Source of the DNA: an uncultured Eubacteriales bacterium
GTDB lineage: Bacteria; Bacillota; Clostridia; Oscillospirales; UMGS1783
Length of the DNA: 64,000 nucleotides
Assembly: GCA_934456365.1 (NCBI GenBank)
Contig: CAKSHC010000009.1
Span: 1-64,000 of the forward strand
Direction of reading: 5' to 3'
Positions 1 through 7,598 of this stretch are shown here, in pieces. Within the stretch, counting starts at the first letter, position 1. The number at the start of each line of letters is the position of its first letter. The notes under the pieces are model-generated. The model was given only the letters and a program-made list of their open reading frames with translations. It had not been told where the DNA came from and made no database searches. Position numbers and translations under genes: made by a program.

Positions 1-740
1 GTCAGCACGCTTTCCCACTCGATAAAGGTATCCTTCGCTGCGGTAACGGCAACGACATTGTACGCCATATAATAGCCGCCGTCCACCGCCTGCAGCTGAT
101 AGCCCACAAGATTGCCGCCGGAAATGCTGAAGCTGCCGAAATCCACCACATCGGCGGCAAAGAGGCCCTCGCCTTCGTTGCCGGCATTGTCCGTGAAGGT
201 GGCGCGCAGCTGCTCGTCGCCGAGGGCAGAGGTCTTCAGGGGGCTGGCGGAGGGGTAGCGCTCCGTGACGGTAAACTGATTGAACTGCGGGAATTCATAG
301 CCGAAGTAATCCGGCTCCGCCTCGCCCGCAAAGGCCGCATACTGCGGAAAGATCCTGAAAAAGCCTTCGGTGGAGGGGTTTTCCAGCACCGCCGCCTTGG
401 TGAAGAGGTAGGCCTGCGAATTGCCCAGCGCGTAGTTCTGCTGCCATGCATCTTTACCTGCCTGACTGTGTAGCAACACCTCTGCTTTGAGCAGCACAAA
501 CATCTGATTGAGCGGTTCGTTCGGGTCGATCACCCGGATGCTGTGGTAGATGTTGGTGCCGCCATAGGTGACCTGCCACCCCTTTGGGATGGTCATGCTA
601 AAGTCGGCGGTTTCGTATTTCTCCGTCTGCACGGCTTTTGCCGCGGTGGGCGTGATGGTGACCTTTTCGCCGCCGCAGGCTGTCAGCAGCAGAGCCAGAG
701 CGGCAGCCAGAACGAGGGCCGCGATTCTTTTTGCTTTCAT
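1..740 (-). CDS. Putative lipoprotein, cut by the left window edge
   Basis: Begins with ATG at 740 behind a GAGGAGG ribosome site and stays open to the left edge, giving at least 246 residues. The N-terminus is a lipoprotein signal: a charged MKAKR start, an Ala/Leu-rich core and a lipobox LLTAC with the acylated Cys near residue 22. The mature part (segments such as FSMTIPKGW and YFGYEFPQF) looks like a soluble extracytoplasmic domain, reminiscent of PsbP/DUF-type Clostridia lipoproteins, but I do not recognise the family. It lies 18 bp behind the lipoprotein gene at 759-1847 and is probably cotranscribed with it. The role is unknown; a surface-anchored binding protein is the most that can be said. 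Confidence 0.85.
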   Translation of the reverse strand, partial: MKAKRIAALVLAAALALLLTACGGEKVTITPTAAKAVQTEKYETADFSMTIPKGWQVTYGGTNIYHSIRVIDPNEPLNQMFVLLKAEVLLHSQAGKDAWQQNYALGNSQAYLFTKAAVLENPSTEGFFRIFPQYAAFAGEAEPDYFGYEFPQFNQFTVTERYPSASPLKTSALGDEQLRATFTDNAGNEGEGLFAADVVDFGSFSISGGNLVGYQLQAVDGGYYMAYNVVAVTAAKDTFIEWESVL

Positions 741-758
741 ATCCTTTTCCTCCTCGGT

Positions 759-1847
759 TTATGAATAAGACCAATAAAATTTATCGCAGTCGTACTCGAC
801 ATACTTGCTGTAGCCCTCGGTGATGACTTCCTTGATGGGCAGCAGGGTGTAGTCGGCTGTGATGACGTGGCTTGTGCTGATGTTGCGCACATCGCTGTAA
901 TAGGCGCTCAGCAGGTTGATTTTCCGCAGCGTGAGATTGCAGTTGAGATGATCCGCCGCCGGAAAATAGGGCGACACCGAGCCGTCCGGCGCAAGCTGCG
1001 CCTGCGCGGCCTTATCGTCCATCGGCTCCGAGGCATACACGATCTCATAGAAAGCGGAGGTGGTCATCAGGATGTTTTTATTGAAAAGGCGCACCGGCTT
1101 TTCACTGCCGATGGCGGAAAGATCCAGATCGAAGGCGATATACTCCCGCCAGCCCATATCCCGGTACCAGTTCCAGCCGGTGGTGTCCGGATCGAGGTAC
1201 TGGCCGGGAAAGATCAGGCTGACCCTATCGCCCAGGAAAGCGATCATGGGGCTGCCGAAGTCATACACCTTATCGGCGGCCAGAAATTCCACCGTATGAT
1301 CTTCCAGCGTTTTCCCATCGGCCCCATAGCGGTAAACCTTTTTGAATAGAGGAAACTGCTCCCGATCCAGCGGCGTGGTGGTGAAGGGCACGCCGGTGAG
1401 CTTATACCCCGAGCCGTCCTTGAGATAGAGGCTGCCCATCTCGCCGTCGTAGGTCAGATGCCAGTACTGCACATCTTTTCCGGGCAGAGTGCCGAGGCCC
1501 TGGATGTTTTTCCCGTTGGGCAGGGCGGTGTTGAAATTGGCCCGGTAGAGCTTGCCGTCGGCCACGACAAGATCGTGGACGTCGGTGCTGTAGCCGTGAT
1601 CCAGATTGCAGTCGAACTCGGAAAACGCGTCGAGGATGCCTTCCCCGCCGAGAAATTTTTTGTAGTCCGATTGGTCAACCGATTTCCCGCGCTTTTTCAG
1701 CAGTGCCTGCTCCAGCGTGGTCGCCTCCGCCTGGGGCGCGGAATCCTGCGAAGCCGAAGGCGCTGACGAGCATCCGCACAGCGCCAGGCTCAAAAGCAAA
1801 AGAAGCGCCGCCGCCCGAATGAAAACATACTTCCTACCTTTCTGCAT
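759..1847 (-). CDS. Putative lipoprotein of unknown function
   Basis: A 362-residue protein. An in-frame ATG exists further upstream at 2000, but ATG 1847 is preferred because AGGAGG sits 8 bp before it and it starts directly with a lipoprotein signal (MQKGRKYVF, a Leu-rich core, lipobox ALCGC). The mature region begins with a low-complexity Ser/Ala/Gln stretch and then a hydrophilic domain with many Tyr, Asp and Gly residues. No enzyme motif is evident. It is the first gene of a two-lipoprotein unit and is divergent from the tetR gene at 2118; a 30-bp palindrome lies in the promoter space. The partner gene downstream is the truncated lipoprotein at 1-740. Confidence 0.85.
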   Translation of the reverse strand: MQKGRKYVFIRAAALLLLLSLALCGCSSAPSASQDSAPQAEATTLEQALLKKRGKSVDQSDYKKFLGGEGILDAFSEFDCNLDHGYSTDVHDLVVADGKLYRANFNTALPNGKNIQGLGTLPGKDVQYWHLTYDGEMGSLYLKDGSGYKLTGVPFTTTPLDREQFPLFKKVYRYGADGKTLEDHTVEFLAADKVYDFGSPMIAFLGDRVSLIFPGQYLDPDTTGWNWYRDMGWREYIAFDLDLSAIGSEKPVRLFNKNILMTTSAFYEIVYASEPMDDKAAQAQLAPDGSVSPYFPAADHLNCNLTLRKINLLSAYYSDVRNISTSHVITADYTLLPIKEVITEGYSKYVEYDCDKFYWSYS

Positions 1848-1985
1848 CCACAATTCCTCCTTAGATTTTGCCTGTAAACATATCTTTCCCGATCTGCGCC
1901 AAACGACCGTTCGCTTCCCGCAGCGCAAAAAGAGCAAAAGACTTATAAAAATTATAGCAAAGCTGAATTGGATATTATATGGAAG

Positions 1986-2015
1986 TTTCCGAATTGGCAA
2001 TTGCCAAATCGGAAA
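1986..2015. promoter_or_regulatory. 30-bp near-perfect palindrome, candidate operator
   Basis: The left half runs TTTCCGAATTGGCAA and the right half is its reverse complement except for one base. It lies between the divergent lipoprotein and tetR genes and covers the region where a -35 box for the leftward genes would sit (a TATAAT on the minus strand is at 1974-1979). There is no T-tract, so a terminator is unlikely. An operator is the best guess. Confidence 0.5.
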
Positions 2016-2056
2016 TCAACTGGAAATTACCGGGCAAATATTCTTTCCCTCCCCTC

Positions 2057-2088
2057 TTGACAAATGGGAAAACCGGGTTTATTATAAT
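2057..2088 (+). promoter_or_regulatory. Sigma-A-like promoter for tetR
   Basis: TTGACA at 2057-2062 and TATAAT at 2083-2088. The 20-bp spacer is long; reading the -10 as ATTATA at 2081-2086 gives 18 bp. Long spacers are common in promoters remodelled by regulators, but that is inference. Confidence 0.65.
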
Positions 2089-2089
2089 G

Positions 2090-2103
2090 CTAACGAATGT
2101 TAG
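2090..2103. promoter_or_regulatory. Inverted repeat CTAAC-gaat-GTTAG, likely TetR operator
   Basis: Perfect 5-bp arms around 4 bp, immediately downstream of the -10 box and just ahead of the tetR ribosome site. The position is typical of an autoregulatory TetR-family operator. Confidence 0.6.
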
Positions 2104-2117
2104 TTAGTGAGGTTTGC

Positions 2118-2744
2118 ATGAAACAGCAGGATACCAGGCAGAGAATTCTCGAAAAGGCGCTGGAGCTTTTTGCCGCGCGCGGCTACGAGTCAGTCCGCAT
2201 GGGGGATATTGCTGCCGCAGTCGGCATCAAAGCCCCCTCGCTCTACAATCATTTCCCGGGGAAAGAGGCCATATTCCGGGCGCTTGTGGAGGAGGTCGGG
2301 GCGCAGTACGAGCGGGACACCGACCGGATCCAGATCCATGTGCAAAACGCCGGGCAGGACGCTCCCCTTTTTGAAACGATCACCGAAGACGGGCTGGTGG
2401 AAAAGGTGGAGCAGATGTTTTCCTATTCGCTCCATTGCGAACCCGTCAGCCGCTTCCGCCGGATGATGACGCAGGAGCAATTTCGCTCCCCGGCTCTGGC
2501 CGCGCTTTATACCGAGCGGTATGTGGATCGGCTGGTCGCCTACCACGCCGCCATCTTCCGGGCCCTGATCGAAGCCGGCGAGCTGAAAAACGAATCGCCC
2601 GACGCGCTGGCCCGCCTCTACACCGCTCCCCTTCTCACCTTCGTTTCCGTCTGCGACCGGCAGCCGGAAAAAGAGGCCCTGTGCCGGGCGCAGCTGGAGG
2701 AGCATGTGCGCCTCTTCTACCGCACCTTCCATCTTTCTCATTGA
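2118..2744 (+). CDS. TetR/AcrR family transcriptional regulator
   Basis: A 208-residue regulator. The N-terminal helix-turn-helix spans roughly residues 8-55 (ILEKALELFAARGYESV, then DIAAAVGIKAPSLYNHFPGK), the classic TetR pattern ending in YxHFxxK. The C-terminal ligand/dimer domain is divergent. ATG 2118 is chosen over an in-frame ATG at 2097 because it has an AGTGAGG ribosome site 6 bp ahead and the upstream ATG lies inside the putative operator. It leads a rightward cluster with a DUF998 protein and two acetyltransferases, and is divergent from the lipoproteins. It probably represses itself and possibly both flanks; the ligand is unknown. Confidence 0.93.
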   Translation: MKQQDTRQRILEKALELFAARGYESVRMGDIAAAVGIKAPSLYNHFPGKEAIFRALVEEVGAQYERDTDRIQIHVQNAGQDAPLFETITEDGLVEKVEQMFSYSLHCEPVSRFRRMMTQEQFRSPALAALYTERYVDRLVAYHAAIFRALIEAGELKNESPDALARLYTAPLLTFVSVCDRQPEKEALCRAQLEEHVRLFYRTFHLSH

Positions 2745-2781
2745 CCAAACAAAGCGCTTTTGCGCCGGAAAGGATTCCATT

Positions 2782-3429
2782 ATGAAAAAATCTCTTGTCC
2801 AGAAGCTGGGACTTCTGGGAATTTTCAGCCTGCTTTCGTATGCGGCGGCCGTTGTTTTCTCGCCGCTCGCCTACCCGGGCTACAACGCGCTTTCCCAGGC
2901 CGTGAGCGACCTAAGCGCGGCCAACGCGCCCTCGCTGGGGCTCTGGAACCAGCTCAGCGCCGTTTACAACGCCTGCGAGGTGGTGTGCGTGACCGTGGTC
3001 TGCATCGGATTGCAGGGGAAGAAAACAAAACTGCTGCGCACCGGTGTGGCGCTGTTTGCTTTGATGGAGTGGGTGTCCGCCATCGGCTACCGGATGTTCC
3101 CTCTTTCAACCAGCGGCTATGCCGGAACCTTTCAGGACGGGATGCACATGGTGGTCACCGCCGCCGTGGTGCTGCTTTCGATCGCGTCGCTCGTCCTCAT
3201 TCTCGTGGCCGGAATAAAAGACAGGGGCTGCCGCTCCTACGGCGTCTGCGCCGCAGTGGCGCTGGGGATGATGCTGGTCGGCGCGCTGGGGATGAAGCTC
3301 GTCCCGGCCGGTTATTTCGGCGTGGTGGAGCGCTTCAGCGTGTTTGCCGCAACGGGATTCAACGCGGCGCTGGGGCTTCACCTCTTTTTCTCCCAACCCG
3401 AACCCAAATCAAAAAAGGAGACTTGTTAA
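2782..3429 (+). CDS. DUF998 family membrane protein
   Basis: 215 residues with about six hydrophobic segments. The opening MKKSLVQKLGLLGIFSLLS and the loop PLAYPGYNALSQAVSDLSA match the DUF998 pattern (a short helix, then an Asn/Ser-rich loop before the second segment). The biochemical role of the family is unknown. The start at 2782 has GGAAAGGA about 9 bp ahead. It follows the tetR gene by 37 bp and precedes the GNAT gene by one base, so the three are very likely one transcript. Its presence suggests a membrane function under the TetR regulator; transport is possible but not shown. Confidence 0.85.
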   Translation: MKKSLVQKLGLLGIFSLLSYAAAVVFSPLAYPGYNALSQAVSDLSAANAPSLGLWNQLSAVYNACEVVCVTVVCIGLQGKKTKLLRTGVALFALMEWVSAIGYRMFPLSTSGYAGTFQDGMHMVVTAAVVLLSIASLVLILVAGIKDRGCRSYGVCAAVALGMMLVGALGMKLVPAGYFGVVERFSVFAATGFNAALGLHLFFSQPEPKSKKETC

Positions 3430-3430
3430 A

Positions 3431-4057
3431 ATGTCTGAAAAGAATTATATCATTCGATTGGAAACAAAAGCCGATTATCGCGCAACCGAAAACCTGACGC
3501 GCGAAGCGTTTTGGAACGTTTACCGCCCCGGCTGCATGGAGCATTATGTGCTGCATTGCTACCGCAGCGATCCGGCGTTTGTCCCGCAGCTGGACTTCGT
3601 GATGGAACGGGAGGGCGAGCTGATCGGGCAGGTCATCTATGTGCGCTCGGAAATCCTGTGCGACGACGGCACCCGCCTGCCCATCCTGACCTTCGGCCCG
3701 ATCGGCATCGCTCCCGCCTTCAAGCGCCAGGGCTACGGCAAGATCCTGCTCGATTATTCCATGGAAAAGGCAAAGGAGCTGGGCACGGGTGCGCTGGCCA
3801 TCACCGGCAACATCCTGTTCTACGGCAAGTCCGGCTTTGTCCCCGCCAAAACAAAAGGGGTCCGCTATGCCGACGATCCGGAAGCGAGCTATTTTCTCAT
3901 CAAGGAGCTGATCCCCGGATTTTTAGACGGCGTGTCCGGCTCGTATAAGGACCCGGAGGGCTATTTCGTCTGCGAAAAGGATCCGCAGGGCTTTGAAGCG
4001 TTTGAAGCCACCTTCCCCGAAAAAGAGAAGCTCCGGCTTCCGGGGCAGCTCTTCTGA
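3431..4057 (+). CDS. GNAT family N-acetyltransferase
   Basis: 208 residues. The acetyl-CoA loop is visible as GIAPAFKRQGYGKILLDYSM (an R/QxxGxG/A-type motif A) near residues 97-116, preceded by a beta strand LPILTFGP, and followed by LAITGNILFYGKSGFVPA, the usual motif-B Tyr/Gly/Phe region. This is the N-acetyltransferase pattern seen in YhbS-like proteins. It should transfer acetyl from acetyl-CoA to an amine; the substrate is not predictable. The start is ATG 3431 with AGGAG at 3416-3420. It begins two bases after the DUF998 stop and ends 11 bp before a second, structurally unrelated acetyltransferase. Confidence 0.9.
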   Translation: MSEKNYIIRLETKADYRATENLTREAFWNVYRPGCMEHYVLHCYRSDPAFVPQLDFVMEREGELIGQVIYVRSEILCDDGTRLPILTFGPIGIAPAFKRQGYGKILLDYSMEKAKELGTGALAITGNILFYGKSGFVPAKTKGVRYADDPEASYFLIKELIPGFLDGVSGSYKDPEGYFVCEKDPQGFEAFEATFPEKEKLRLPGQLF

Positions 4058-4068
4058 AAGGAGAAACC

Positions 4069-4698
4069 ATGCGTCCGATTCTTTATCCCCGCGCCAAAGA
4101 CAAGCAAACCGTTTACCTGAAAACCGCCGTCACAAGCCCCAACATCGAGATCGGCGACTACACCTTCTACAACGATTTCGCGCACGATCCGCGGGATTTT
4201 GAGAAAAATAACGTGCTCTACCACTACCCCGTCAACGGCGACAAGCTCAAAATCGGCAAATTCTGCTCCATCGCCTGCGGCGCGAAATTCCTCTTCGCCA
4301 GCGCAAACCACGCCCTGAGCTCGCTTTCCACCTATCCCTTCCCCATCTTCTTTGAGGAATGGGGGCTAGATCCCCAAAACATCCGCAGCGCCTGGGACCA
4401 CAAGGGGGATATCGTGGTCGGAAACGACGTCTGGATTGGCTACGAGGCCGTAATCCTCGCCGGGGTGACGATCGGCGACGGCGCCATCATCGCCGCGCGC
4501 GCCGTGGTGACAAAAGATGTGCCGCCCTATACCATCGTGGGCGGTGTGCCGGCCCATCCCATCCGCCGGCGCTTCGATGAGAAGACCGTTGAAAAGCTGC
4601 TGGAGCTTCGTTGGTGGGACTGGAGCGAGGAAAAGATCGCCCGCGCGCTGCCCGCCCTGCAAAACGGCAATCTTTCGGATCTTGAAAAGATGCAATAA
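4069..4698 (+). CDS. Vat/CatB-type xenobiotic O-acetyltransferase
   Basis: 209 residues, the usual size of the hexapeptide-repeat xenobiotic acetyltransferases that acetylate streptogramin A or chloramphenicol. Signature pieces are VLYHYPVNGDKLKIGKFCSI (residues 49-68), SANHALS with the catalytic His at residue 81, the hexapeptide turns IVVGNDVWIGYEAVILAG and VTIGDGAIIAARAVV, and the tail WWDW. The match in order and spacing to Vat proteins is strong by memory, but substrate cannot be told from sequence: many chromosomal Vat-like enzymes do not confer resistance. Start has AAAGGAG 6 bp ahead. It ends the TetR-DUF998-GNAT transcript, closed by a strong terminator. Confidence 0.88.
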   Translation: MRPILYPRAKDKQTVYLKTAVTSPNIEIGDYTFYNDFAHDPRDFEKNNVLYHYPVNGDKLKIGKFCSIACGAKFLFASANHALSSLSTYPFPIFFEEWGLDPQNIRSAWDHKGDIVVGNDVWIGYEAVILAGVTIGDGAIIAARAVVTKDVPPYTIVGGVPAHPIRRRFDEKTVEKLLELRWWDWSEEKIARALPALQNGNLSDLEKMQ

Positions 4699-4700
4699 GA

Positions 4701-4735
4701 AAGGCCCTGTCGGAATCTTCCGGCAGGGCCTTTTC
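4701..4735 (+). terminator. Rho-independent terminator after the acetyltransferase gene
   Basis: Stem AAGGCCCTG-tCGG pairing with CCGgCAGGGCCTT, 6-base loop, followed by TTTTCT. Confidence 0.88.
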
Positions 4736-4769
4736 TGCGCCCTCCCCAGGCCGGGAAGCCGCTTTGCCT

Positions 4770-5204
4770 TTATAAGAATTTTCGGATATCCACCGCCAGC
4801 TGCTCTTCCAGATGGATCAGCCGCTTGGCAAGGTTTTTGGAGGCTTCATCCGCCGCCTGATACTGGTTCAGATAGCGGCTCAGGGATTTCACCCCCATGT
4901 TGCAGCCGTCCGTCATCAGATCGGCGATCGTTTCGTCGGAGGGATCCAGTCCGATTTTCAGATCGGTTTTCATCTTGGCCATTCCCCGGGCCATGGCCGG
5001 CGGCTCCTTCCCTTCATCCTGATACCGCCCGAGCATATCGCGGATCTCGCCTTTCAGCGCCTCGTGCTTTTGCCGGCATTCCGTCAGGCTTTGCCTGAGT
5101 TCGCCGTTTTGCACCCGATCCAAAACGTCTTCGATGGCCTTCGTTCCCATTTCAACGCCCGCGTCGCATTCCCGCAGCAGTTTGACCGTGTCCTGTTCAA
5201 TCAT
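4770..5204 (-). CDS. Ferritin-like helical protein, DUF2383-type
   Basis: 144 residues, almost wholly alpha-helical with no signal or membrane segment. It starts MIEQDTVKLLRECDAGVEMG, and regularly spaced Glu/His/Lys residues and the ending LIHLEEQLAVDIRKFL suggest a four-helix bundle like DUF2383/PA2169 proteins. Classical di-iron ExxH pairs are not obvious, so metal binding is uncertain. ATG 5204 is chosen (AAGGGG about 9 bp ahead) over a TTG at 5225. It stands alone between two terminators, upstream of the tRNA-Pro gene. Function unknown; several related proteins are stress- or spore-associated, but nothing here shows that. Confidence 0.75.
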   Translation of the reverse strand: MIEQDTVKLLRECDAGVEMGTKAIEDVLDRVQNGELRQSLTECRQKHEALKGEIRDMLGRYQDEGKEPPAMARGMAKMKTDLKIGLDPSDETIADLMTDGCNMGVKSLSRYLNQYQAADEASKNLAKRLIHLEEQLAVDIRKFL

Positions 5205-5283
5205 TCGTAAGAGCCCCTTTCCCAAAAGATGCCCTTATTCTGCCCGGATTTTCACGATTCATTCCTTGCTGAATTCTTCCCAA

Positions 5284-5322
5284 AAAGAAAATCGACAAAC
5301 ATCATATCGATGCTTGTCGATT
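5284..5322 (-). terminator. Terminator of tRNA-Pro
   Basis: On the minus strand, ATCGACAAGCAT pairs with ATGTTTGTCGAT (one mismatch), followed by TTTTCTTTTT. Confidence 0.85.
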
Positions 5323-5325
5323 TGT

Positions 5326-5402
5326 TGGTCCGAGTGGCGGGACTTGAACCCACGGCCTCTACCACCCCAAGGTAGCGCGCTACCAAACTGCGCCACACCC
5401 GG
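5326..5402 (-). tRNA. tRNA-Pro (GGG)
   Basis: 77 nt including an encoded CCA. The acceptor stem CCGGGTG/CACTCGG, D arm, anticodon stem CTACC/GGTAG with loop TTGGGGT (anticodon GGG) and T arm GTGGG-TTCAAGT-CCCGC all fold. Promoter at 5421-5449 and its own terminator make it a single-gene unit. Confidence 0.96.
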
Positions 5403-5420
5403 ATACCTGCAACGACAGAG

Positions 5421-5449
5421 ATTATAACACACTATCCTGCCGTTTGCAA
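5421..5449 (-). promoter_or_regulatory. Promoter of tRNA-Pro
   Basis: On the minus strand TTGCAA (5444-5449), 17-bp spacer, TATAAT (5421-5426), 19 bp upstream of the mature 5' end. Confidence 0.8.
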
Positions 5450-5472
5450 GCCTTTTTCTAATTTTTTTCGCG

Positions 5473-6765
5473 TTATCCGAGAAGCTCCGTCATCGGATGG
5501 CCGTCGGCCTGCGGCATGACCGCGCCGAGGAGGGCGGCAAAGGTAGGGACCTGATCGATGATCCGCCCGTTTTCCAGGCAAACCGGGTGTTTCCGATTCG
5601 GGTCGCGCAGGATCAGGCAGGGCTGCACCCCCTTCTCGGGCCTGTGCCCATGGGAAGCGCGGCTGCCGCGGTAGTCGCCGTTGGTTGTGGAGGAAAAAAG
5701 CGGGCCCGTCCAATCGGAAAGAAAGCCGGTTTCCCCGTCGGTTTCCAGAATAAAGGAAAAATCGCCCCGCAGTCCGTAGAGCCGGTTCAGCTCATCCGGC
5801 AGCAGGATCTCGGAAAAGCCGAGCTCGCTTTGGTGATCCCGGAAAAAACGAAGCGCCATCTCCGCCTTTTTCTCATCCGGATCTTTCAGATAGACCGGGC
5901 AGCAAAGCCCCGAGCCGTGGCAGAAAACCGAATAATCCGAAAGCTCGCCCTGCGGCGTGAGGCGCAAAAGCCCGTACCGCTCCAGCAGAACGTTCGGACG
6001 GCAAACCCGCCGGATATCCAGATGGCCATGGTCGCTTGTGATGGCCAAAACGGTGCGGTCCCAAAGGTTTTTCTCGTCCAGCGCGTCGAGGATATACCCC
6101 AGCCCGCGATCCAGCGCCTCATAGGCCGACCGGAGCACCGGGCTGAACACCCCATGGCGGTGGCGCTCGGCGTCGATCACCGTCCAGTGGGTCATCAAAA
6201 CATCCGGCTCGTGCTCCAGAATCAGCTCGGCGCAGGCGCGGGCGGAAAATTCGTCCCAATCGTAGTAATGCGGAAGCTCCCAGGCGCTGTGGCAGCGCTC
6301 GTAAAGCGCGCCCGTGTAGATGCCGGGGGTGCTGTTGCGGCGCAGCTCGTCCTCTGCGCCGGCATATTCCCGGTGCGGGCCGCCCACGCCCGGCCGAGCA
6401 ATCACCCACTGTGCCTGCGCGCCGCGGCAAAGCGGCCAGAAAACCAGCGCCGTCGTTGTCCCCAGCTGCCGGGCGCACTCCTGCCAAAGCGTGGGCACCC
6501 GGATGTCGGCCGCGTCGTCAAACCAGGGCGGATTTTTCTCATACGGGCAAAAATGCTCGTTGTTGATAACCCCATGTCGCCCGGGATTGCAGCCGGTCTG
6601 GATGGAGGTATGCACCGAGTGGGTGAGAGAGGGGTAGGTTGTCCGATTCCGCAAAACCAGCGAAGCCCCGTCGAGCACCCGGGCAAAGTGCGGCAGGGTG
6701 CGCAGGATTCCCAGATCCTCGGTCACAAACGAATCAATGGAAATCACGATCAGTTTCTTATCCAT
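5473..6765 (-). CDS. Alkaline phosphatase superfamily protein (nucleotide pyrophosphatase/phosphodiesterase type)
   Basis: 430 residues, cytoplasmic by lack of a signal peptide. It opens with MDKKLIVISIDSF, whose Asp11 is the expected first metal ligand. The segment YPSLTHSVHTSIQTG contains the probable nucleophile Thr48 in the family layout (PxxTxxxHxxxxTG). Later VIDAERHRHG and ITSDHGHLDI supply the Asp/His/His metal ligands. This is the type I phosphodiesterase/nucleotide pyrophosphatase layout with two zinc ions. The substrate is unknown: nucleotides, sugar phosphates or lipid head groups are all possible. ATG 6765 is chosen for its GAGGTG site 5 bp ahead; a TTG at 6777 is less likely. 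It follows yebC by 45 bp, past a terminator. Confidence 0.88.
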   Translation of the reverse strand: MDKKLIVISIDSFVTEDLGILRTLPHFARVLDGASLVLRNRTTYPSLTHSVHTSIQTGCNPGRHGVINNEHFCPYEKNPPWFDDAADIRVPTLWQECARQLGTTTALVFWPLCRGAQAQWVIARPGVGGPHREYAGAEDELRRNSTPGIYTGALYERCHSAWELPHYYDWDEFSARACAELILEHEPDVLMTHWTVIDAERHRHGVFSPVLRSAYEALDRGLGYILDALDEKNLWDRTVLAITSDHGHLDIRRVCRPNVLLERYGLLRLTPQGELSDYSVFCHGSGLCCPVYLKDPDEKKAEMALRFFRDHQSELGFSEILLPDELNRLYGLRGDFSFILETDGETGFLSDWTGPLFSSTTNGDYRGSRASHGHRPEKGVQPCLILRDPNRKHPVCLENGRIIDQVPTFAALLGAVMPQADGHPMTELLG

Positions 6766-6774
6766 TCTGCACCT

Positions 6775-6806
6775 CAAAAAAGGGCAGCGGCCACCGCCGC
6801 TGCCCC
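6775..6806 (-). terminator. Terminator of yebC
   Basis: Minus strand GGGCAGCGG-cggtgg-CCGCTGCCC-like stem followed by a run of T. Confidence 0.8.
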
Positions 6807-6810
6807 TGCT

Positions 6811-7539
6811 TTATTCCACCTGATCCCAGTTGTGGTACACATCCTGCACGTCGTCGTTATCCTCCAGCGCGTCGAGCAGCCGCTGCATGTTTTTCACAGC
6901 GCCTTCGTCGGTCAGCGCCATGTAGGTATCCGGCACCATCTCGGTCTGCGCCGAAAGCACGGTATACTTCCCGGCCTCCACCGCCTCCAGAACCGGATGG
7001 AAAGCCTCGGGAGCGGTGTAGATTTCAAACACCTCGCCCTCGGCGACCATATCGTCCGCTCCGGCCTCCAAAACAGCCTCGAGCAAACTGTCTTCGTCCA
7101 CATCCTCGGCCTCGACCACGATCACGCCCTTCTCCTTGAACTGCCAGGAAACCGAGCCGGTCTGCCCGAGGTTGCCGCCGAACTTATCGAAATAATGGCG
7201 CAGATCGCCCGCCGTGCGGTTGCGGTTGTCGGTCAGGGTGTTGACGATCACCGCAATGCCGCAGGGGCCGTAGCCTTCATAGGTGATATCCTCGTAATTG
7301 TTTTCATTGCCCTCACCGGCCGCCTTTTTGATGATGCGCTCAATGTTGTCGTTGGGCACATTGGCCGCCTTGGCCTTGGCAATAATATCTTTCAGGCGGG
7401 AGTTCATCGTGGGATCGGGCCCGCCCTCTTTCACGCACACGGCGATCTCCCGGCCGACCTTGGTGAAGATTTTCCCGCGCTGCGCGTCGGTTTTTTCCTT
7501 TTTATGCTTGATGTTGTTCCATTTGGAATGTCCGGACAT
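6811..7539 (-). CDS. yebC: YebC/PmpR family DNA-binding regulator or translation factor
   Basis: 242 residues, the standard length. The opening MSGHSKWNNIKHKKEKTDA is the near-invariant YebC start, followed by DPTMNSRLKDIIAKAKAANVP and the acidic C-terminal domain (EVFEIYTAP, LEDNDDVQDVYHNW). The family is annotated as transcriptional regulators; members have more recently been linked to ribosome stalling relief. Start 7539 has a GGAGG site 7 bp ahead. It has its own terminator and appears monocistronic. Confidence 0.97.
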   Translation of the reverse strand: MSGHSKWNNIKHKKEKTDAQRGKIFTKVGREIAVCVKEGGPDPTMNSRLKDIIAKAKAANVPNDNIERIIKKAAGEGNENNYEDITYEGYGPCGIAVIVNTLTDNRNRTAGDLRHYFDKFGGNLGQTGSVSWQFKEKGVIVVEAEDVDEDSLLEAVLEAGADDMVAEGEVFEIYTAPEAFHPVLEAVEAGKYTVLSAQTEMVPDTYMALTDEGAVKNMQRLLDALEDNDDVQDVYHNWDQVE

Positions 7540-7598
7540 ATACTTTCCTCCGCTCGTTTCTTTTCATCTAACCATTATAATCGTCCGTTCGCCTTTTT

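Noticed and set aside
2097..2117. Earlier ATG for the first TetR gene
   Set aside because: It lies inside the palindrome and lacks a ribosome site; ATG 2118 has one.
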